From the NCBI GenBank assembly GCA_033961575.1, contig CM066727.1, forward strand, positions 85,186,501-85,250,500: a DNA stretch of 64,000 nt, in the 5' to 3' direction. Below the pieces are notes generated by a model, which saw nothing but the letters and a program-made list of their open reading frames with translations, was not told the origin of the DNA and made no database searches. This DNA comes from Aselliscus stoliczkanus. Its lineage: Eukaryota > Chordata > Mammalia > Chiroptera > Hipposideridae. The position numbers and the translations under genes were made by a program. Below, in pieces: positions 11,391 through 25,061 of the stretch (positions within the stretch are counted from its first letter, which is position 1; every line of letters starts with the position of its first letter).

Positions 11391-14300
11391 CTTGAATTTG
11401 GAAATGATACATGCACAAAACTAACTAATTGATGGTCTTAGAAATCAGAATTACGGTTACTTTAGAGCATTGATGACAGTGAAAGGGCACAGAGGCAGTT
11501 TCTGGAGTGATTGTAAGGTTTTGTTTCCTGACCAAATTACATGGGTACAGTTTAACTAAAATTCTTCATGCTATATAGTTGTGACTCATGCATTTTTCAA
11601 TATGTATGTTATACGGCAATTAAAAGTTTTCTTGAAAATTAATATATGCACAGCTGTGTAATAAGTTCTTGCATATTTAGCTTCTGGAAACAGCAGTTAA
11701 TGCTGAAATGATTGAGCTACGCTTTTAATTTTGGAAATGCTAATCTTTCTCTCAACCTGTTGGAGTAGAACTAGTCAAGTTCCTGTGAATTCTGGTGGTC
11801 AGACCTGTGGTTGTGGTCAGTGTTCAGGGTCTGGCACATACCCGTGGAAGCAAATTGAGAGGAAGAATGCCAGGGTCTTTCGACTAAACATGTTTCACAT
11901 TTTTTGTTTTCACGAGTTCACTCTGACTTTTTGACAACTGATGGTTAAATTTGAGTGGGGATTTACATTTTGAAAAAGAAGCTTCCAACTAGTAAGCAGC
12001 TGTTAGTTACTGGGATAGGATGGCAATACTAATAATCATCCAGGTGATGACTACATTGGTGTGCAGAAAGCAAACACACATGGTTACCATTACATGGGCC
12101 ATTCAACGGAGAGAGCAAATGGTCATCCATTCCAATGTATATGTTAAACACCTTAGATACTGAAAGAAAAAGCATCTATCTAAATTAATTCATGAAGTGA
12201 ATTCTGGAACAGCAACCCAGATGTTTTCTCTTAAGAACATAAAATTAAATTTTGCTTTCCCAGTGCTCATATTCTCATGGTGTGAAACCAGCAGATTGGT
12301 CACAAAACCCAAATGACAGGATGAAGACTGTGCTTCAGTCTACCATATTTATTATTTCAAATATTTACATTTGATTGTTCAATTGCCCTCAGGCACAAAA
12401 AGACTGCCATTCTAATCAGATTGGTATTTGATGAGCAGACTGAGAAGTTTGGCTTTTGGTATAAAGCCTAGCTTGTTAACATGTTTTCAGAGTATTAATG
12501 GGGTCACAGTATCCTGGTGTTAAAGACGATGTAAAAGAAAGGTGTAAAATACAAAGAAGACATAAAAGAAGAAGGTGTAAAAGAGAAAAAGTTTTAATGT
12601 AGAGGAAGTTAGCAGCCTGTCACTCTATTCATCTCTTCTTTGTAACACTGTCATTGGTCCTTTTACTTCTCAGTGTGCAATCATGCCTGATTTGTCAGGT
12701 GTGCTTTATGTGGGTAATTCCCTTATGACCGATGTACTCATTTAGACATGGATGCAATGGGTGCAATAGGCATGACCTAATAGCTGTAATTTAGGATAAA
12801 TTATTTATGGAGAGATTAATATGCCCAGGGGACTTCAAGAAGCCATAGTGAAAACATAACTTTATACCATCATTGAAAATTGCCCATAGAGAACAAAATA
12901 TGAGAGTTATGAGTTAGTTTGTATTATGTACAAGAATGAAATGTACTCTTCAGTCTGGTAATAATAGAAATATATAACAGAGTATCCAGAAATGAATTTT
13001 TCAATCTTTGAATCATGAATATGTATGATATTATTATTAATATCACTATTTTTAAGTATTTCCTGCAGCAGAGAATGAAAAGTAATAATACAAAGCCAGA
13101 ATTCTTTGCTATAATTTGAAAACTTTGGCAAGTAAAAGAATACTCAAATCACTATCTTCAGCAAATACATTATTTGGCTTCTTTTACTCGTTTGATATTC
13201 TCTGTACATTTCTCAACAATTTAATGTTATAATTAAATATGATCTATTTCCCATAGTTTGCTGAAGATTGTGTGGCAATCACAATTATTTAATATAAAGT
13301 GTGCCAATATGCTTCTGATTTTTGAGTCATGAATAACAATCATATCCTTGTAGGAGAAAAAGAAGTAGTGTTAAAATAAAATACTAAACATGTATTTTGA
13401 CATAGTGTAATTCACATGTCTTTATTTTAAATTTTTGCTGAGACTTAAACTCTATAGCTAAAGAAAAGTAGAAAGCAGAGGCATACAAATGATCTAAATC
13501 TTCCAAAAAAAAAAAAAAAGTCATGCACCAACAATGAATGCTCTGAAAAAAGAAATTTGGATTATTCTTTATCTGGGGTTATTTGGATTTTGTTTTGGCA
13601 TATTGTTAAGCAGGGAAGGTATGAATTAGGCAAATATCTATGTCATCTTTTGGATAGTTAAGACCTGGATTGGACAATGTAATATGCTATACATCAGGTG
13701 AACCAATATTTGTGAAGCAGAATCAATACTAGTGAAGTAGTATACCATTTTGGCTAAATTCTCTGGGTCAACAATTCATTTGACCCTGTGGAAATGTGCT
13801 CATGGTATGACTAATTTCAGAAGCCAAGATATTAAATATTTATTGAAGACATCACTCCTGCCTCCAATGCCCTATAACTGTTGTTTGTGTGAAAGCTTCC
13901 AGTGGTGCCTAACTGACCTAGCATTTCTCTATCATGCCAATAGTTTAATTTCCACTGAGTAAACACTAATTTTCATTACTAACTGAAGAATTATCTACAC
14001 ATAGTGAAATTTGATATCATGAATTCTCAGAATTGAGATATCCAAGGAGATGCCCTGACAGTAAATTCTAAAACTCCTGTTAATTATAAATAACAATGCA
14101 TCATATAATACAATTGGGTATGGATTTTGAATATGAATTTCTCTTTGAATAGACTGGTGCTTTTTACTGGTCCTGTGTGGAATAAACAGCAGGTGAATTG
14201 AATTATTTCACATAATATTTACAAGGAATCTAAATGTATTATCATATAGTCATATATCAATAGTCATGAAAAGTCACATTTGTATCCATTTAAATAACTA

Positions 14301-14732
14301 TTGCTCTTTTAACTTATGAGTTTTATCTCAGTTTCTTTATTTGTAAAAAAAAAATCATTTGAGCAGAAGATTCACAATATATTTCCTATGAGACCTCCTA
14401 AAATCATGCCACAAAGATACTTCCTTCTTGATTATTTGTATGCTGTCATTGATGCATTAACATGACAATCTTATCTTAGAAGTTTTATTTATTGACTAGG
14501 GGGATAAATGTATGGAAAGTTACCAAATAAATGACATTTTTAAACTTTGAAAGCCTGCCAAACTAGCTTTTAATTCAAACTGTATTCCAAATGTGTGGGT
14601 CACAAATGCTATATTTAGAAGATAAGAAAATGACCTCTTTCTTGGTTTGTTCTGTACCCTGTAAATCTGAGAAAGGTTGAAACATCATTTTCTAATACAT
14701 AAGACTTTCTTATATAAGTTTCCAAGAGTCAT
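11391..14732. other. Unique AT-rich noncoding stretch
   Basis: No gene, RNA gene or clear repeat. The stretch 12600-12790 is less AT-rich than its surroundings but has no recognisable content. A short A run lies at 13505-13520. Confidence 0.5.
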
Positions 14733-14757
14733 TGTGTGTGTGTGTGTGTGTGTGTGT
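14733..14757. repeat. (GT)n microsatellite
   Basis: About twelve perfect GT units. Confidence 0.95.
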
Positions 14758-15599
14758 ATACCAATAATGGCCATAATAGTAAAAGGGATGTCGTAAAAAG
14801 TAGAGTTTGTCCCAATGTTCTTGTGGACAAACTTTCTGATCTCTAAGAAACCATCCTTATGTGTTTGTTTCTCATACACATAGAGTGATAATTATTTACC
14901 AGATTTTATTTACCAAATGTCCTCATTAGGTTCTCTCAGAAATTACTACTTTTATGAAAAATTTATATTATACCTCTAAACTCATTAGAAACCTTCTAGT
15001 TAGGAGTATAATTAGGCAAAGCCTGCAAGTGTAAGAAAACAGTCAAGGCTGAGATGAGATATGACATCGTGGTAGGATAGACCATAATGGAATATAATCT
15101 TTGAACTAATTGGGTCTTTCATTTTATTTCTAATTTTCACATTACTTCTTTCTTATGTGAGTCACATACATCTGAGTATTCCTATGATTATTTTTCCTTT
15201 TGTTCATAGTTTAAGCTAACTAAAAGTATTTCATTTAACGTCATAATATCATGATCCCATATTTTACACTATGGAAATTGTGGCCCCAATTAATTAAAAT
15301 ATGGGAGTTTTAAAGTATTTGGTCAAATAACAGGTGAATATGTCTTAAATGAATAACCCAGAAAAATTATCAGTGTAACTTTGTGAAGCTTGGAAGTGAC
15401 AGCTTTTTCATCAAGTTTTAATCTGAAGAAGAAGAAAGAAATGGGGTAAAGTCAGAGTGGAATATGGAGACATATCCATTGAACTCTTGCAAAGATCTCT
15501 CTCCTTTCTCAGACATTTTTCCATCTTCATGTTTAAATGAGGTAGTTTACAGTAAGCACATCTATTTAACACATTGTGAGCATTCAATAAAGGTTAGTT
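14758..15599. other. Unique AT-rich noncoding stretch
   Basis: No coding or repeat content could be assigned. The text just before 15600 ('gagcattcaataaaggttag') resembles the tail of an L2 or MIR element. Confidence 0.45.
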
Positions 15600-16087
15600 C
15601 AGTGGTTCATACAGTTTATCTGAGAGGCTCTGGCTATCCATGAAATTTTTTTAGGGGATCTGTGAAGTCAAAACTATACTCACAAAAATGCAAGAACATT
15701 ATTTGCCTTTTTCACTCTCATTTTTATATGAATGAGTGTGCAATGAATTTTTCACAGTCTATTTGAGGTGTAAAATTGCAATAGGTCGAATGTAGAAGCA
15801 GATACAAGAATCCAGCTCTCTTCTATTTAGCCAGACAATAAAAGACTTCAAAAATGGAAAACAGCACACTCCTCTTTAAATATTTTGTTTTCGAAAATAT
15901 AATACTTTACATAAAGGAGAAATGAGTTTCTTATTGTTACTTTAAATAAAGTTATGACTAATTTTAATATTCTCTTTTAATTTCTCATATAAATATTATG
16001 AAACAAAAGAAATTAAAAAACAATAAAAATTCTCCATAATTTTTAGGAGTATAAGGAGGTATAAAGCCCAAAAGGTTTGAGACTGCC
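15600..16087 (+). mobile_element. Ancient hAT-type DNA transposon fossil
   Basis: The left end 'cagtggttcatacagtttat' and right end 'aaaaggtttgagactgc' match the hAT hallmark ends (cagtggttc... / ...tttgagaaccactg). The interior includes 'ggggatctgtgaagtcaaaa', 'attatttgcctttttcactc' and 'aagcagatacaagaatccag', text I associate with a non-autonomous placental hAT family. I am not sure which (Charlie or Tip100 group). It has no transposase frame and heavy decay, consistent with an insertion predating bat radiation. Confidence 0.65.
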
Positions 16088-16844
16088 TAATTAGTTGGTA
16101 CTACAATTATTACTTTATAGAATTGTTTCCTATAATTTAGCATCCACTTTTTAGTAGATTAATAAACAAAGAAAAATTTGAAGTTAGACTTCAAACCTGA
16201 AAAAATTATTTTAACATATTTATGTCTTATTGAACCTTCCATTATTTATTTATATTTCATATCTACTAGATGAAATAGAAAATAGATGATGCTTTATATA
16301 ATTGGTGAAAGCTAAAGACTGTTCAAAATACTCTAGTATAGAGTGCACTGCTATAGCATGTAGACAAATTATTAAAGTAATTTTTTTATTCATTGATTGT
16401 AGAGCCGTGAATAGATATTGTTAGGTTAAAAAAAAAGTCATTTGAACTACAATAAATAATTCAAATTCAATAATTTCCTATATTGAATTTTTGAAATTGT
16501 TTCTTAAAGCACTATAAAGTCTAAGTTTATAGAATCAACTTGTCAAGGAATACAACTTTGTGATTATGATGAAAATGTGTCATATCTCTATATAAATGTG
16601 CTTCTAAATGTTTTCATTTTAAAGTTGGAAGATTTTGGTGTTGTTTTTCTTTCTTCATTAAAAAAATGCATTATCTCTTCATTTTTCACAAGGACCCCAA
16701 TTATGTAGTTTTTGTTTGAAGACTAATTTTTTGATTGTAAGAAAAATAATTTTGCTTAGTAAGGCAATGTTAAAATATATATCAGAAAAATACAGTATCA
16801 AAACAAATACATGCAAAATCTATTATTTTTCTGTTAGTATAGTG
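16088..16844. other. Unique AT-rich noncoding stretch
   Basis: Very AT-rich; no gene or repeat could be assigned. Confidence 0.5.
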
Positions 16845-17625
16845 TCTTGAGTATTGTAGCTTTATAGTATTTCTTGAAGTCAGGTAGTGTCATTCCTCTG
16901 ACTGTTCTCATTCTGCTGGCTACTTTGATTCTTTTGCTTTTTTATATAAGCTTGAATCAGTTTGTTGAAATCTACAAAATGACTTGCTGAGCTTCTGATA
17001 GGGATGTATTGAATCTATGCATCAAGTTGAGACTCTTAGGCTGATATCTTAACAATATGGAGTCTTTCTATCTGTGAGCACAAATTATATCTTCATTTAT
17101 TTCCATCTTCATTAACTTCATAAGACTTTTCTAATCTCATAAATATTGTACATATTTGGTTAGATTTATACCTAAGTATTTCTTTTCTGGCATTAATGTA
17201 AGTAATTGTTTTAAATTTTGAACTCCAATTGTTTATTACTGCTACGTCGAAAAATAAATGACTTTTGTATATTAAGCTTGTGTCCTGTAGCCCTACTATA
17301 ATTGCCTATTAGTTCCCATGTTTTTTTTGTTGTTGTTGTTGAGTTTTTGGTATTTTTCTGTGTAGGCAATCATATCATTTGTGAGCAAAAATACTACTTT
17401 TTCTCCCACTCTATATACATTTTATTTCCTTTTATGTCTTATTGCATTAGCTAGTGCAGTGTTGAAAAGGAGTAGTCAGAAGGGACACACTTGCCTTGTA
17501 CCTAATATTAGTGGGAAAGAATCCTGTTTCTCATCGTTAAGTATAATGTTAGCTGTAAGTTTTATATAGATTTTGTTTTTTATCAAGTTGAGGAACTTTC
17601 CTTTTATTAGACTAAAATTTAAAAG
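16845..17625 (-). pseudogene. L1 ORF2 reverse-transcriptase-region relic
   Basis: Read on the minus strand this is decayed L1 ORF2. The + strand carries antisense signature text such as 'gtattgtagctttatagtat', 'tgaagtcaggtagtgtcatt', 'cctaagtatttcttttctgg', 'gacacacttgccttgtacct' and 'gttagctgtaagttttatat'. The frame is broken by many stops and indels, and both L1 ends are missing. No promoter or poly(A) end is present, so it is an isolated internal fragment. Confidence 0.75.
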
Positions 17626-18499
17626 CCTAACTTTTTAATTAAGGGCTACATGCTAATGAATGCAGAAATTACATCTCATCTCAATAGAGAGAGTTTCAAT
17701 GGGATAATTTGGTTACTCTTGTTCTTGTTGTTATTTGTTTTGTTTTGTTTTGTTTTGTTTTAGCAGCATCTAACAACATATCATCCAAAATAATTCTGTA
17801 TAGTCATACATATTCAAGAAAGATCAAGGAGACATTAATGGCACCCACAACTCTGAAGTACATTAGGCATTTGTCCCTTAATCAAGATCTATTAACTATG
17901 TTTGGGTATTTTCCCATTTTATGGGTCTTGGTCAGTGAAAGAGACCACTCCCATGCAGAAATTTTAAAACATCCAAATACTTACTTTCTTTAGTTGTTTT
18001 AGAACAGGGATGTTGGAACTAGATTAGGCTCAGCCAACCAATGCACATACCTTATACTTCTAATTCAGAGCTATTATAACAAAGTAGCATAAAGAAAAAC
18101 TCACTCAGGTGGTGAAGACTAATTTTTTTCAGTCAATTTTTCCTTGAAGAAGCTCTTTTTGGTAATGGAACAAGAATCCCCATATAATTGGTGTTTTCAT
18201 GCTGATGTTCTCCAAGTACCTGGTAGGAAATGTATGGTACGTACCTTAGGATGCATTATGAAAGTAAGCATAAAACTTGTCCCACAGTTATTATGAATAT
18301 CTTTCTTATATTATATATTATTAGTAAATCAATTAGAAATAGAAGCAAAATGTGGCTCAGTTATATATTAGTTTTTTTATTTAAAAATCATTATTCTAAA
18401 AAGTTAATCTTTCTTGTTTTATGGATACAAGGAAAACAGTATTTCTATAAAGAGTACATCTATTTTATTTTTTTTACTTGACATCTCCATTTGGGTATC
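17626..18499. other. Noncoding stretch with a short (GTTTT)n tract
   Basis: A tract of four to five GTTTT units lies near 17737-17762. A 94-codon frame at 17709-17993 runs through it and has no recognisable domain. Nothing else could be assigned. Confidence 0.45.
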
Positions 18500-19100
18500 A
18501 AACTTAACATGGCCAAAAGAAAACAAATATGTTTCCTCCCTGACTGTTCTCATCCACATGATTGCTCAAACCAAAACCTAACTGACATCTTGATTCCTGG
18601 TGTGTGTTTTTTTCTGACTTTCTAAACCTAATACATCAGAAAATACTGTCCACTTTACCTTTGAAATACACTAGTCCAAACCATCAACTCTGCCTTGGCA
18701 ATTTCTATAATGTCCTAACTGTGATCTTTGTTTCCATTCTTGATCTATTTTGTAAAATATCAATTTGATCATCTGTTTTCTCCTACTCAAAATCTTCCAG
18801 TTGCATCCAATAAAAGCCAAACTCCATACCATAGTCTGTTGGACCTCCCATTAGCCCTTGCATCCTGCTTTAATTTCATTTCCCACTAACTTCACCTCCA
18901 CCTTTTGGCTAGACTCTAGCCACTGTAGTGATCTTTGTGTTAATTGTACTTGATTTTTGATCTTAACGCTTGTCGTTACTTTTGTTGGGAATATTCTGTT
19001 CTCAGCTCTCCATTTGGCATTCTACTTCTTCTCCTTTATGTCTCCACTTAAATGCCACTTCTTCCGAGAGGTTTTCCCAGTTTTTCTGACTTCTTAATCG
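18500..19100 (+). repeat. L2 LINE 3' relic
   Basis: The pyrimidine-rich text follows the L2 3' half in order: 'ctactcaaaatcttccagtt', 'aaagccaaactccataccat', 'gacctcccattagcccttgc' and a final 'ccacttcttccgagaggttt'. These correspond to the L2 codons around the C-terminal reverse transcriptase and the 3' UTR. All frames are broken. Confidence 0.6.
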
Positions 19101-19420
19101 TTTACGATTTTTAAAAAAGTACTCTGAAATAAATGAAAGTCACTACTATGTTTAAATGGTTGGGACCATTGGTCTTTTGAACAAAAACTATAAGCAATTT
19201 GAATGAAATGTGGAGTATTAGAATTTTAATTTCATTTTGACCATGGTAACCTTAGTTGTTGAGTTTTTAACTCCATGCTTTATTAGTCTCACAAGTATGA
19301 AGAGGAAGTTTAGAACTAATAAAAATAATTTGTTATAATGAGTAATAATTTTACTAAAGACCTTTAGATGACTTTGAGAATTTTATTAACTCTCTACTTT
19401 TGCCCACCATCAGAAACAGT

Positions 19421-19421
<1 letters not shown>

Positions 19422-19451
<30 letters not shown>
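19422..19451. repeat. (CA)n microsatellite
   Basis: About fifteen perfect CA units. Confidence 0.95.
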
Positions 19452-19453
<2 letters not shown>

Positions 19454-20813
19454 GTGGAATGCAAAGAAAGTTTAAATACAGTCAGTAGTTGTTTTTTTTT
19501 TTAAGTAAATGAGCACACATATTAATATAGCATAACAATAGTTTTATTATATTTTCATTATATTTCAGTTAATCTTTGACATTTAGTTCAAATCAATTGA
19601 TTTATATATAAATATATATGTCTAGGATACAGGAAAAAAGAAGGAAGGGGTAGACAAAAGATTTTAGTTATAATAAAGAGATGAGTAAGATCTTTCAGTT
19701 TTTAACTTTTAAGTAAGCTTTGGTTAGAGCATTATCTATTATTAGTAATATGCTTGTATTTGACCTTTGAGATTTTGACATTAATTTCTAACTTTGTGCT
19801 CATTTTTGCAAAACAACAGAACAAAAAATTTTCAGTTGGCTCACATTTTTTATGTGTGCGAAAAGATTATAATATTTTTAGATTTTCTTTTATAATCCTT
19901 CACACTGTTTCATCTCCTTTACAACTCTGATGATCCTATCATTTAATAAGAAATGTTTTTTGTGTTATCAAACTAGACATTAACATTATACTGAATAGTT
20001 CCTTAGTTGTCCATTTTGATCAAAAATTTAAATGTTTATAATTAAAATTGAAGCAAACTATGATTTTTATTTTTACCAGTGATCCATTCATTCTTCCAGC
20101 AAACACTGAATGACCATCATATAATACAAAGCCCTGGGCTAGATGAATTGTAAGAGCAAAGAAAATTGACAATCTGTCTTGGCTAGCTCAGCCTGGGGCT
20201 GTTTTTATACAGGATACATAAAACCACTGCTTAGTGATTTAATGAGGCAGAACCTAAATTACTATCTAGATGTAAAGACCTGCCTTCACAGTTGACTAGA
20301 AGGCCATGTGGAGGTCAGTCTAACTATTTTGGTTATATTAATGAACAACTTAGATACAATTCATTGCTTAGCCACTGCATGTTATCACAAAAATTAAAAT
20401 TAAAAATTTCAAGGGTTGACTCAAAAGTTATGTGTTAGCTTATCAGGGAAATACTTTATTATTTCATGACAGTCTTGGTGCATTGCTACCACTTTTGCCT
20501 TTTATTAATATAATGCATATTTCCCCTTTCCTGTACTCCAAAATCCTTAAAACTAAAATAAACAGTATCCTTAGAAAATTTATTTATATGAATTTTTAAG
20601 ATAATATTTATAGTAAACACTTTTACTAAGGTTTTTCTTATGTCAATCACAACAAAAGAATAGAATTCCAGACTACTTTCTCAAACTAAAGAGGAAACAA
20701 TGTTGTGTTTGTTTGATAAATACATTCACATGTTTCAAAGACTTCCTGTGTCATTTTAATGAGATAAATTATAACTAAAAATGATATCTAGATGTCCTCC
20801 TTCTTTAACAATG
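19452..20813. other. Unique AT-rich noncoding stretch
   Basis: No gene could be assigned. The segment 20080-20160 ('ccattcattcttccagcaaa...aaagccctgggctagatg') resembles an old mammalian dispersed motif also seen near 25570, 27100, 29770, 57000 and 63290; I cannot classify it. Confidence 0.4.
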
Positions 20814-20826
20814 TAGAGATAGAATT

Positions 20827-21254
20827 TTTTTTTCTTTTTTTTTTTAAAGATTTTATTGGGGGATTGGAAGAGGGGAACAACATTGGGGAATTGGGAAATG
20901 GGAACAGACAAGTTGCTGTCCTTTTGTTCTTCAGTCTAGTTGTGGAGGACATCACTTCACTGGCCCATATTGGGATTATCATTGCATTCTTCCCAGCTGG
21001 GCAGACACTCACTGGCCATTGCACCGCCTCTCACAGTGGCTCTCGACAGCTCAAGGCAGCTGTCGGACAGCCCCACTGCAGCCTACGCCGTGCTGGCAAT
21101 CATGGCAGCCCAGCTCCAGATTGAGCTGTTGTTCACCATCTTAGCTGTAGAGGGCTCAGCATCACTGGCCCTAATTTGGGATCCGAACCGGGGCCCTGCT
21201 GCTCAGAATTGGCGTCCCAAGCCAACTCAACCAAAGCGCCACTCGGGCCAGCCC
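20827..21254 (-). mobile_element. Long composite tRNA-derived SINE, intact TSD
   Basis: A 428-bp element on the minus strand, fixed by a perfect 13-bp duplication (TAGAGATAGAATT) at 20814-20826 and 21255-21267. In its own 5'-3' order: a tRNA-like head related to the short SINE (complement of 21160-21254); a GC-rich middle with CAG/CTG-rich steps (about 20990-21160); and a tail very like the VES SINE 3' end (complement of 20835-20985, with 'ccaataaaatcttt' and a poly-A tail). Frames of 105 and 110 codons across it are incidental. A second full copy is at 25062-25471 in the opposite orientation. Confidence 0.9.
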
Positions 21255-21439
21255 TAGAGATAGAATTGTTTTAAAATTGTAAATGTTAGTAGGTAATTCA
21301 AGGAAGAATGGATAACACTATTGGAAATGAAGTACAGATATTTAGGCTTAGGAGAATCAGCTAATTAGGTTGATTATATAAATTCTCAGGTTTTTTCCAA
21401 AACTGACATTCTGTGTATCTAATCATTTAAATCAATATA

Positions 21440-21562
21440 TACAGAGGGTGCCCCCAAAAATGTATACACATTTTAAGAAAGGAAAAAAAACTGTATTTAA
21501 ATTGTAATTCTCAATATATACCAATAACAAAAGTCATGTGTATACATTTTTTGTCACCCCTG
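21440..21562 (+). mobile_element. Shortened mariner-type MITE
   Basis: It starts with the TA-flanked end 'tacagagggtgcccccaaaa' and the subterminal 'tgtatacacattttaagaaa', as at 8395 and 38077. It ends at 'gtatacattttttgtcaccc', the degraded opposite terminus. At about 120 bp it is mostly two termini joined, so it is a stronger deletion derivative than the 8395 copy. Confidence 0.75.
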
Positions 21563-23329
21563 GTGAATATATTTCCAAAGCATATAAAAAGTATATAAAC
21601 CTTACCAAAAAGTCGAAGATTAAAATGTCTTATTAAAGATTTAGACTCCTAATTGTAGAGAAGACGTATCTATGAAGAGCCAAAGTCAACACCTACATAA
21701 TTTGAGAGAAGTGGCAATAATATTGTGTCAAAATTTTCAAAAATATATAGTAATTATTAATATTAGAACATTTTATTTCCTTTTAAAGATGCTATTATTA
21801 TAATCATGAGTTCATCATCTATGGTAAATTGACAAGATAGCTACATACAAATATTTGAAATAAGTAAATTACATAAGTGTGGTGATTTTCAGAATATCAA
21901 CTCTAAGTAATCACACATCCCATGTATTTGTGTGTCAACCCCCAAATTGCACAACTCAATCTGTCCTTGTCCTCACTGGGTCTGAGTGCATGCCTCAGTT
22001 AGGCCTGAGCAGGAGCTGTTGTGTCTTTTTACAGACTCATATTTTCAAGAGCAACAGTGTTGAGCTCAGGCGTTCCTTCCAGCAGGGTGGCAACACTGGG
22101 TTTGCTTGTTTTAGGTAAAAATACAATTAGTGACTATAGCTGTGTCAGCCACTTGATACCTTGGGACTTGGGCTATCACTAAGGGTTTTTTGATATCCCT
22201 GCATGAGGCCAGCAGGCAGTTTCTGTAGCCATGTTTCTTCCCAGAGAAAGGTCAAGAACTGAAGGAATCAGTCTTCCAACATGCTGTTGATGGTATAGCT
22301 AGAACCAAGGTGGGATTTGTAATATTTTTGTTCATCAAGGTATTAACAATTGTTAATTAATCCAAGGGTTGTAATGATTCTTACATACATCAAGGAGAAA
22401 TTTAGTGTTTACTTTTTATTTATGTAGATATTTCAAGATTCCTATGCCAGTCAATCTTATGTAATAACCTAAAAACTACTAACAGTGGTATCTCTAACAG
22501 TGGTATTTGGGAAAGAAAGGGGATAACTTTTTACTCTATGTACTGTTTTACATGGTAACTTCTTATTTTAAAATACATGACTGAGTGCTGTAAAGGATTT
22601 TGAATAATAGAAACACCTTTTGAAGTTTAGATATCTTTTCCCAGTTTTTATTTTTAATTTCTGATCTTTTCAGTTGTATATATACATGTATCTCACCTTC
22701 TGTGTATGGTGGGTATCACCTTCTGTCTGTGAATATCACCATCAATATAATTTAGTAATAATGGTGGAATATTTAACATGGTTCCTTTTTCCTCACAGAT
22801 TGTAATCTAACTGTTATATCCATCACAATTTCCTTTTAATTAAAACAATGAATTATATGTAAAAAAATTAATATGTGATGACAATCATGTACACATATAT
22901 ATCACATTAAATAAATGGCTTTAGAGGAATTACAGGGTTGAAAATCAAAAATGATGCACAGAAATCACTGTCAGATAATGCAAGATGAACTGGAGGCTGA
23001 AAAGTCCTTTCTTCATTGGTAACTATTCATCTGTTGGCTGGATAATAACAGAATATGTAACTTTCTAAATTAAATATGTGTAGTTGATGGGGAAGTGAGA
23101 ATGGTTTGTGCCTAGAGTTTGGTAAGCGCAATCATTTGAAAGTTGACACCCCTCAATGTCATCTCTTTAGAATGAAAACTAGAAGGAACATGGGCCCTCT
23201 ACAGGGGTGTGCTTTCTGTGAACGTTAATGAAGGATGGAATTTCCCACAAAGAATTAATAGTATTCATTAAAGAAAGGGCACATGGGACAGCATTGAAGA
23301 TTCAGAAGCAGGCTGGAAGAATGAAAAAA
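21563..23329. other. Unique noncoding stretch
   Basis: No assignable gene or repeat. Around 21880-22310 base composition is less AT-rich, with a 79-codon frame (21879-22118) of no recognised family. Short local reiterations occur near 22480-22510 and 22690-22740. Confidence 0.4.
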
Positions 23330-23460
23330 AGAGAAGGTTCTGGAACCAAGTCTGCCAATAACTAGCTATGTGGTGTTGAGCTACCTCAAGCCTCAGTTTC
23401 CCCATCTGTAGAAGGAGGTGCTTGGTCACTATGCTCTCTAAGAGCTTCCCACTCTAAAAG
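23330..23460 (+). repeat. MIR SINE relic
   Basis: The run 'tctgccaataactagctatg' followed by 'aagcctcagtttccccatct' matches the MIR core closely. It is the clearest MIR in the window. Confidence 0.8.
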
Positions 23461-25045
23461 CTTATTATTATGACATAGATGTGAATCCTGTTTAGTGACT
23501 GATGCTCATCTTTGGGTTGCTACCTGCCCCCATATCAGGACTAAATTGAAATATTTATTTTCCAATCTCCGCTTTTCTCAATTCTGCACCTGTTTCCTCC
23601 ATTTTAGTAACTACCCTCCCACTCTAGCACCATTGTTTTTTGCTTACTGGGAGAATAACTCACAAGGAGGAATTATTGGATAAACAAGTCATCCTTCTCA
23701 TGAGCATGGATTGTTCCAAAGAAGATCAGGCAGAAAAGCAGAGCATAACACCAACACGTGAGTGTCAGTGCAAGGAATTTAGGTATCAGTGACAGATGGC
23801 TGGGAGATGTTTTTGAGAGAGAACCTCCCAAAAGACCAATCCACTACCATTAAGTCTCATTGTTCCTGTTTCTTTTATCTTCTATTTCAGAGGCTGAATC
23901 ATAATGTCCTCCATTGTTTTAGCAGTGACCAATATTTATATAGTCATAATAATGTAAACATTTTTTGTAATGTATTAAGATTTGGGGGTTGATTATTAAT
24001 ACAGCATATACTGATCTGTTCCAATTGATCCAGCAAACCAAATTCTGTGGGGTCACATTAAATGGTAAATGTGAATATTTTTAGGTGAGAAGATAAAAGA
24101 TTCTTCTCCTTTGGGGAATAATTTGCTATAATTTTGATAGAGTGAGAATAGACAAATATTAATATATGTCTAAATGCCTAATAGCAGAACCAAAACATAG
24201 GCATCACATTGATGAATTACTACTAAATTAGTAATTTAATGTTAAGTAATTCCTTATATACTATTGGTAAGGTTATAATATTACTTCTTCCTGTTGCTTA
24301 ATTAGCATTGGAATTTGTAAATAAATAATTAAATGGATTTTTCAGACGAAACCGACACATGTATAGTCACTGGCCTCTAATGAGCAAAATATTAAGAATT
24401 AGTTCAGAAGCAACAATTAATTATGAAAGAAATAAAGCTAAAAGTAGGTGATGTAGATACTTAGATAAGTTATCATTACTAAAGCTCATAAGATAAAAAA
24501 CTGGTAGAATTCATTGTTTTCAAGTTTAGTGTGTAAAGGTTTTACTGAAGTTTTATTTTTAAAAACTGTTGAACTTAATAACCTGTATGCTTTTTAAAAC
24601 AGAAACCCCACAAAATACTGTGCCAACTTGAGGACTATTTTCCACATATTTCAAAGGTTTTGAATTTAAGCAAGAAAACTTATTGAAAAATAAATATTCT
24701 GTTCTGTTTGAGTTGAAATGTGAAATAATTATCTGTAAAACGAGCTAAATCCAAGAGAATGGACTCAGCATGAAGCTTCCTTTATTTAAAACTGTCTACA
24801 TTTTAAGGTTTTGTTGATGGTTATTTTCCAGCAGTCCATTAGTATCCTAGAGAAAAACTGAAATGGATTTTATGATTTAGGCCTATGTTTCAGAAATGGA
24901 CTATATAATGGAGAAATAAGCTGTTTAAGGTTACTTCATGAACTATGTACTGTTTGTTCTCAAGATTACTGAGCTAAAAGTTGTGGTTTAGAGGTAGACT
25001 TTGGTATTCACAAGAAGGCATTCTTCTTCTCTTTGCATACTAGTT
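23461..25045. other. Unique AT-rich noncoding stretch
   Basis: No gene or repeat could be assigned. Confidence 0.45.
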
Positions 25046-25061
25046 AAATTATATAGCTTTA

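Noticed and set aside
20792..21257. Overlapping 105- and 110-codon frames on the + strand
   Set aside because: They lie inside the long composite SINE, antisense to it, with no protein family match.
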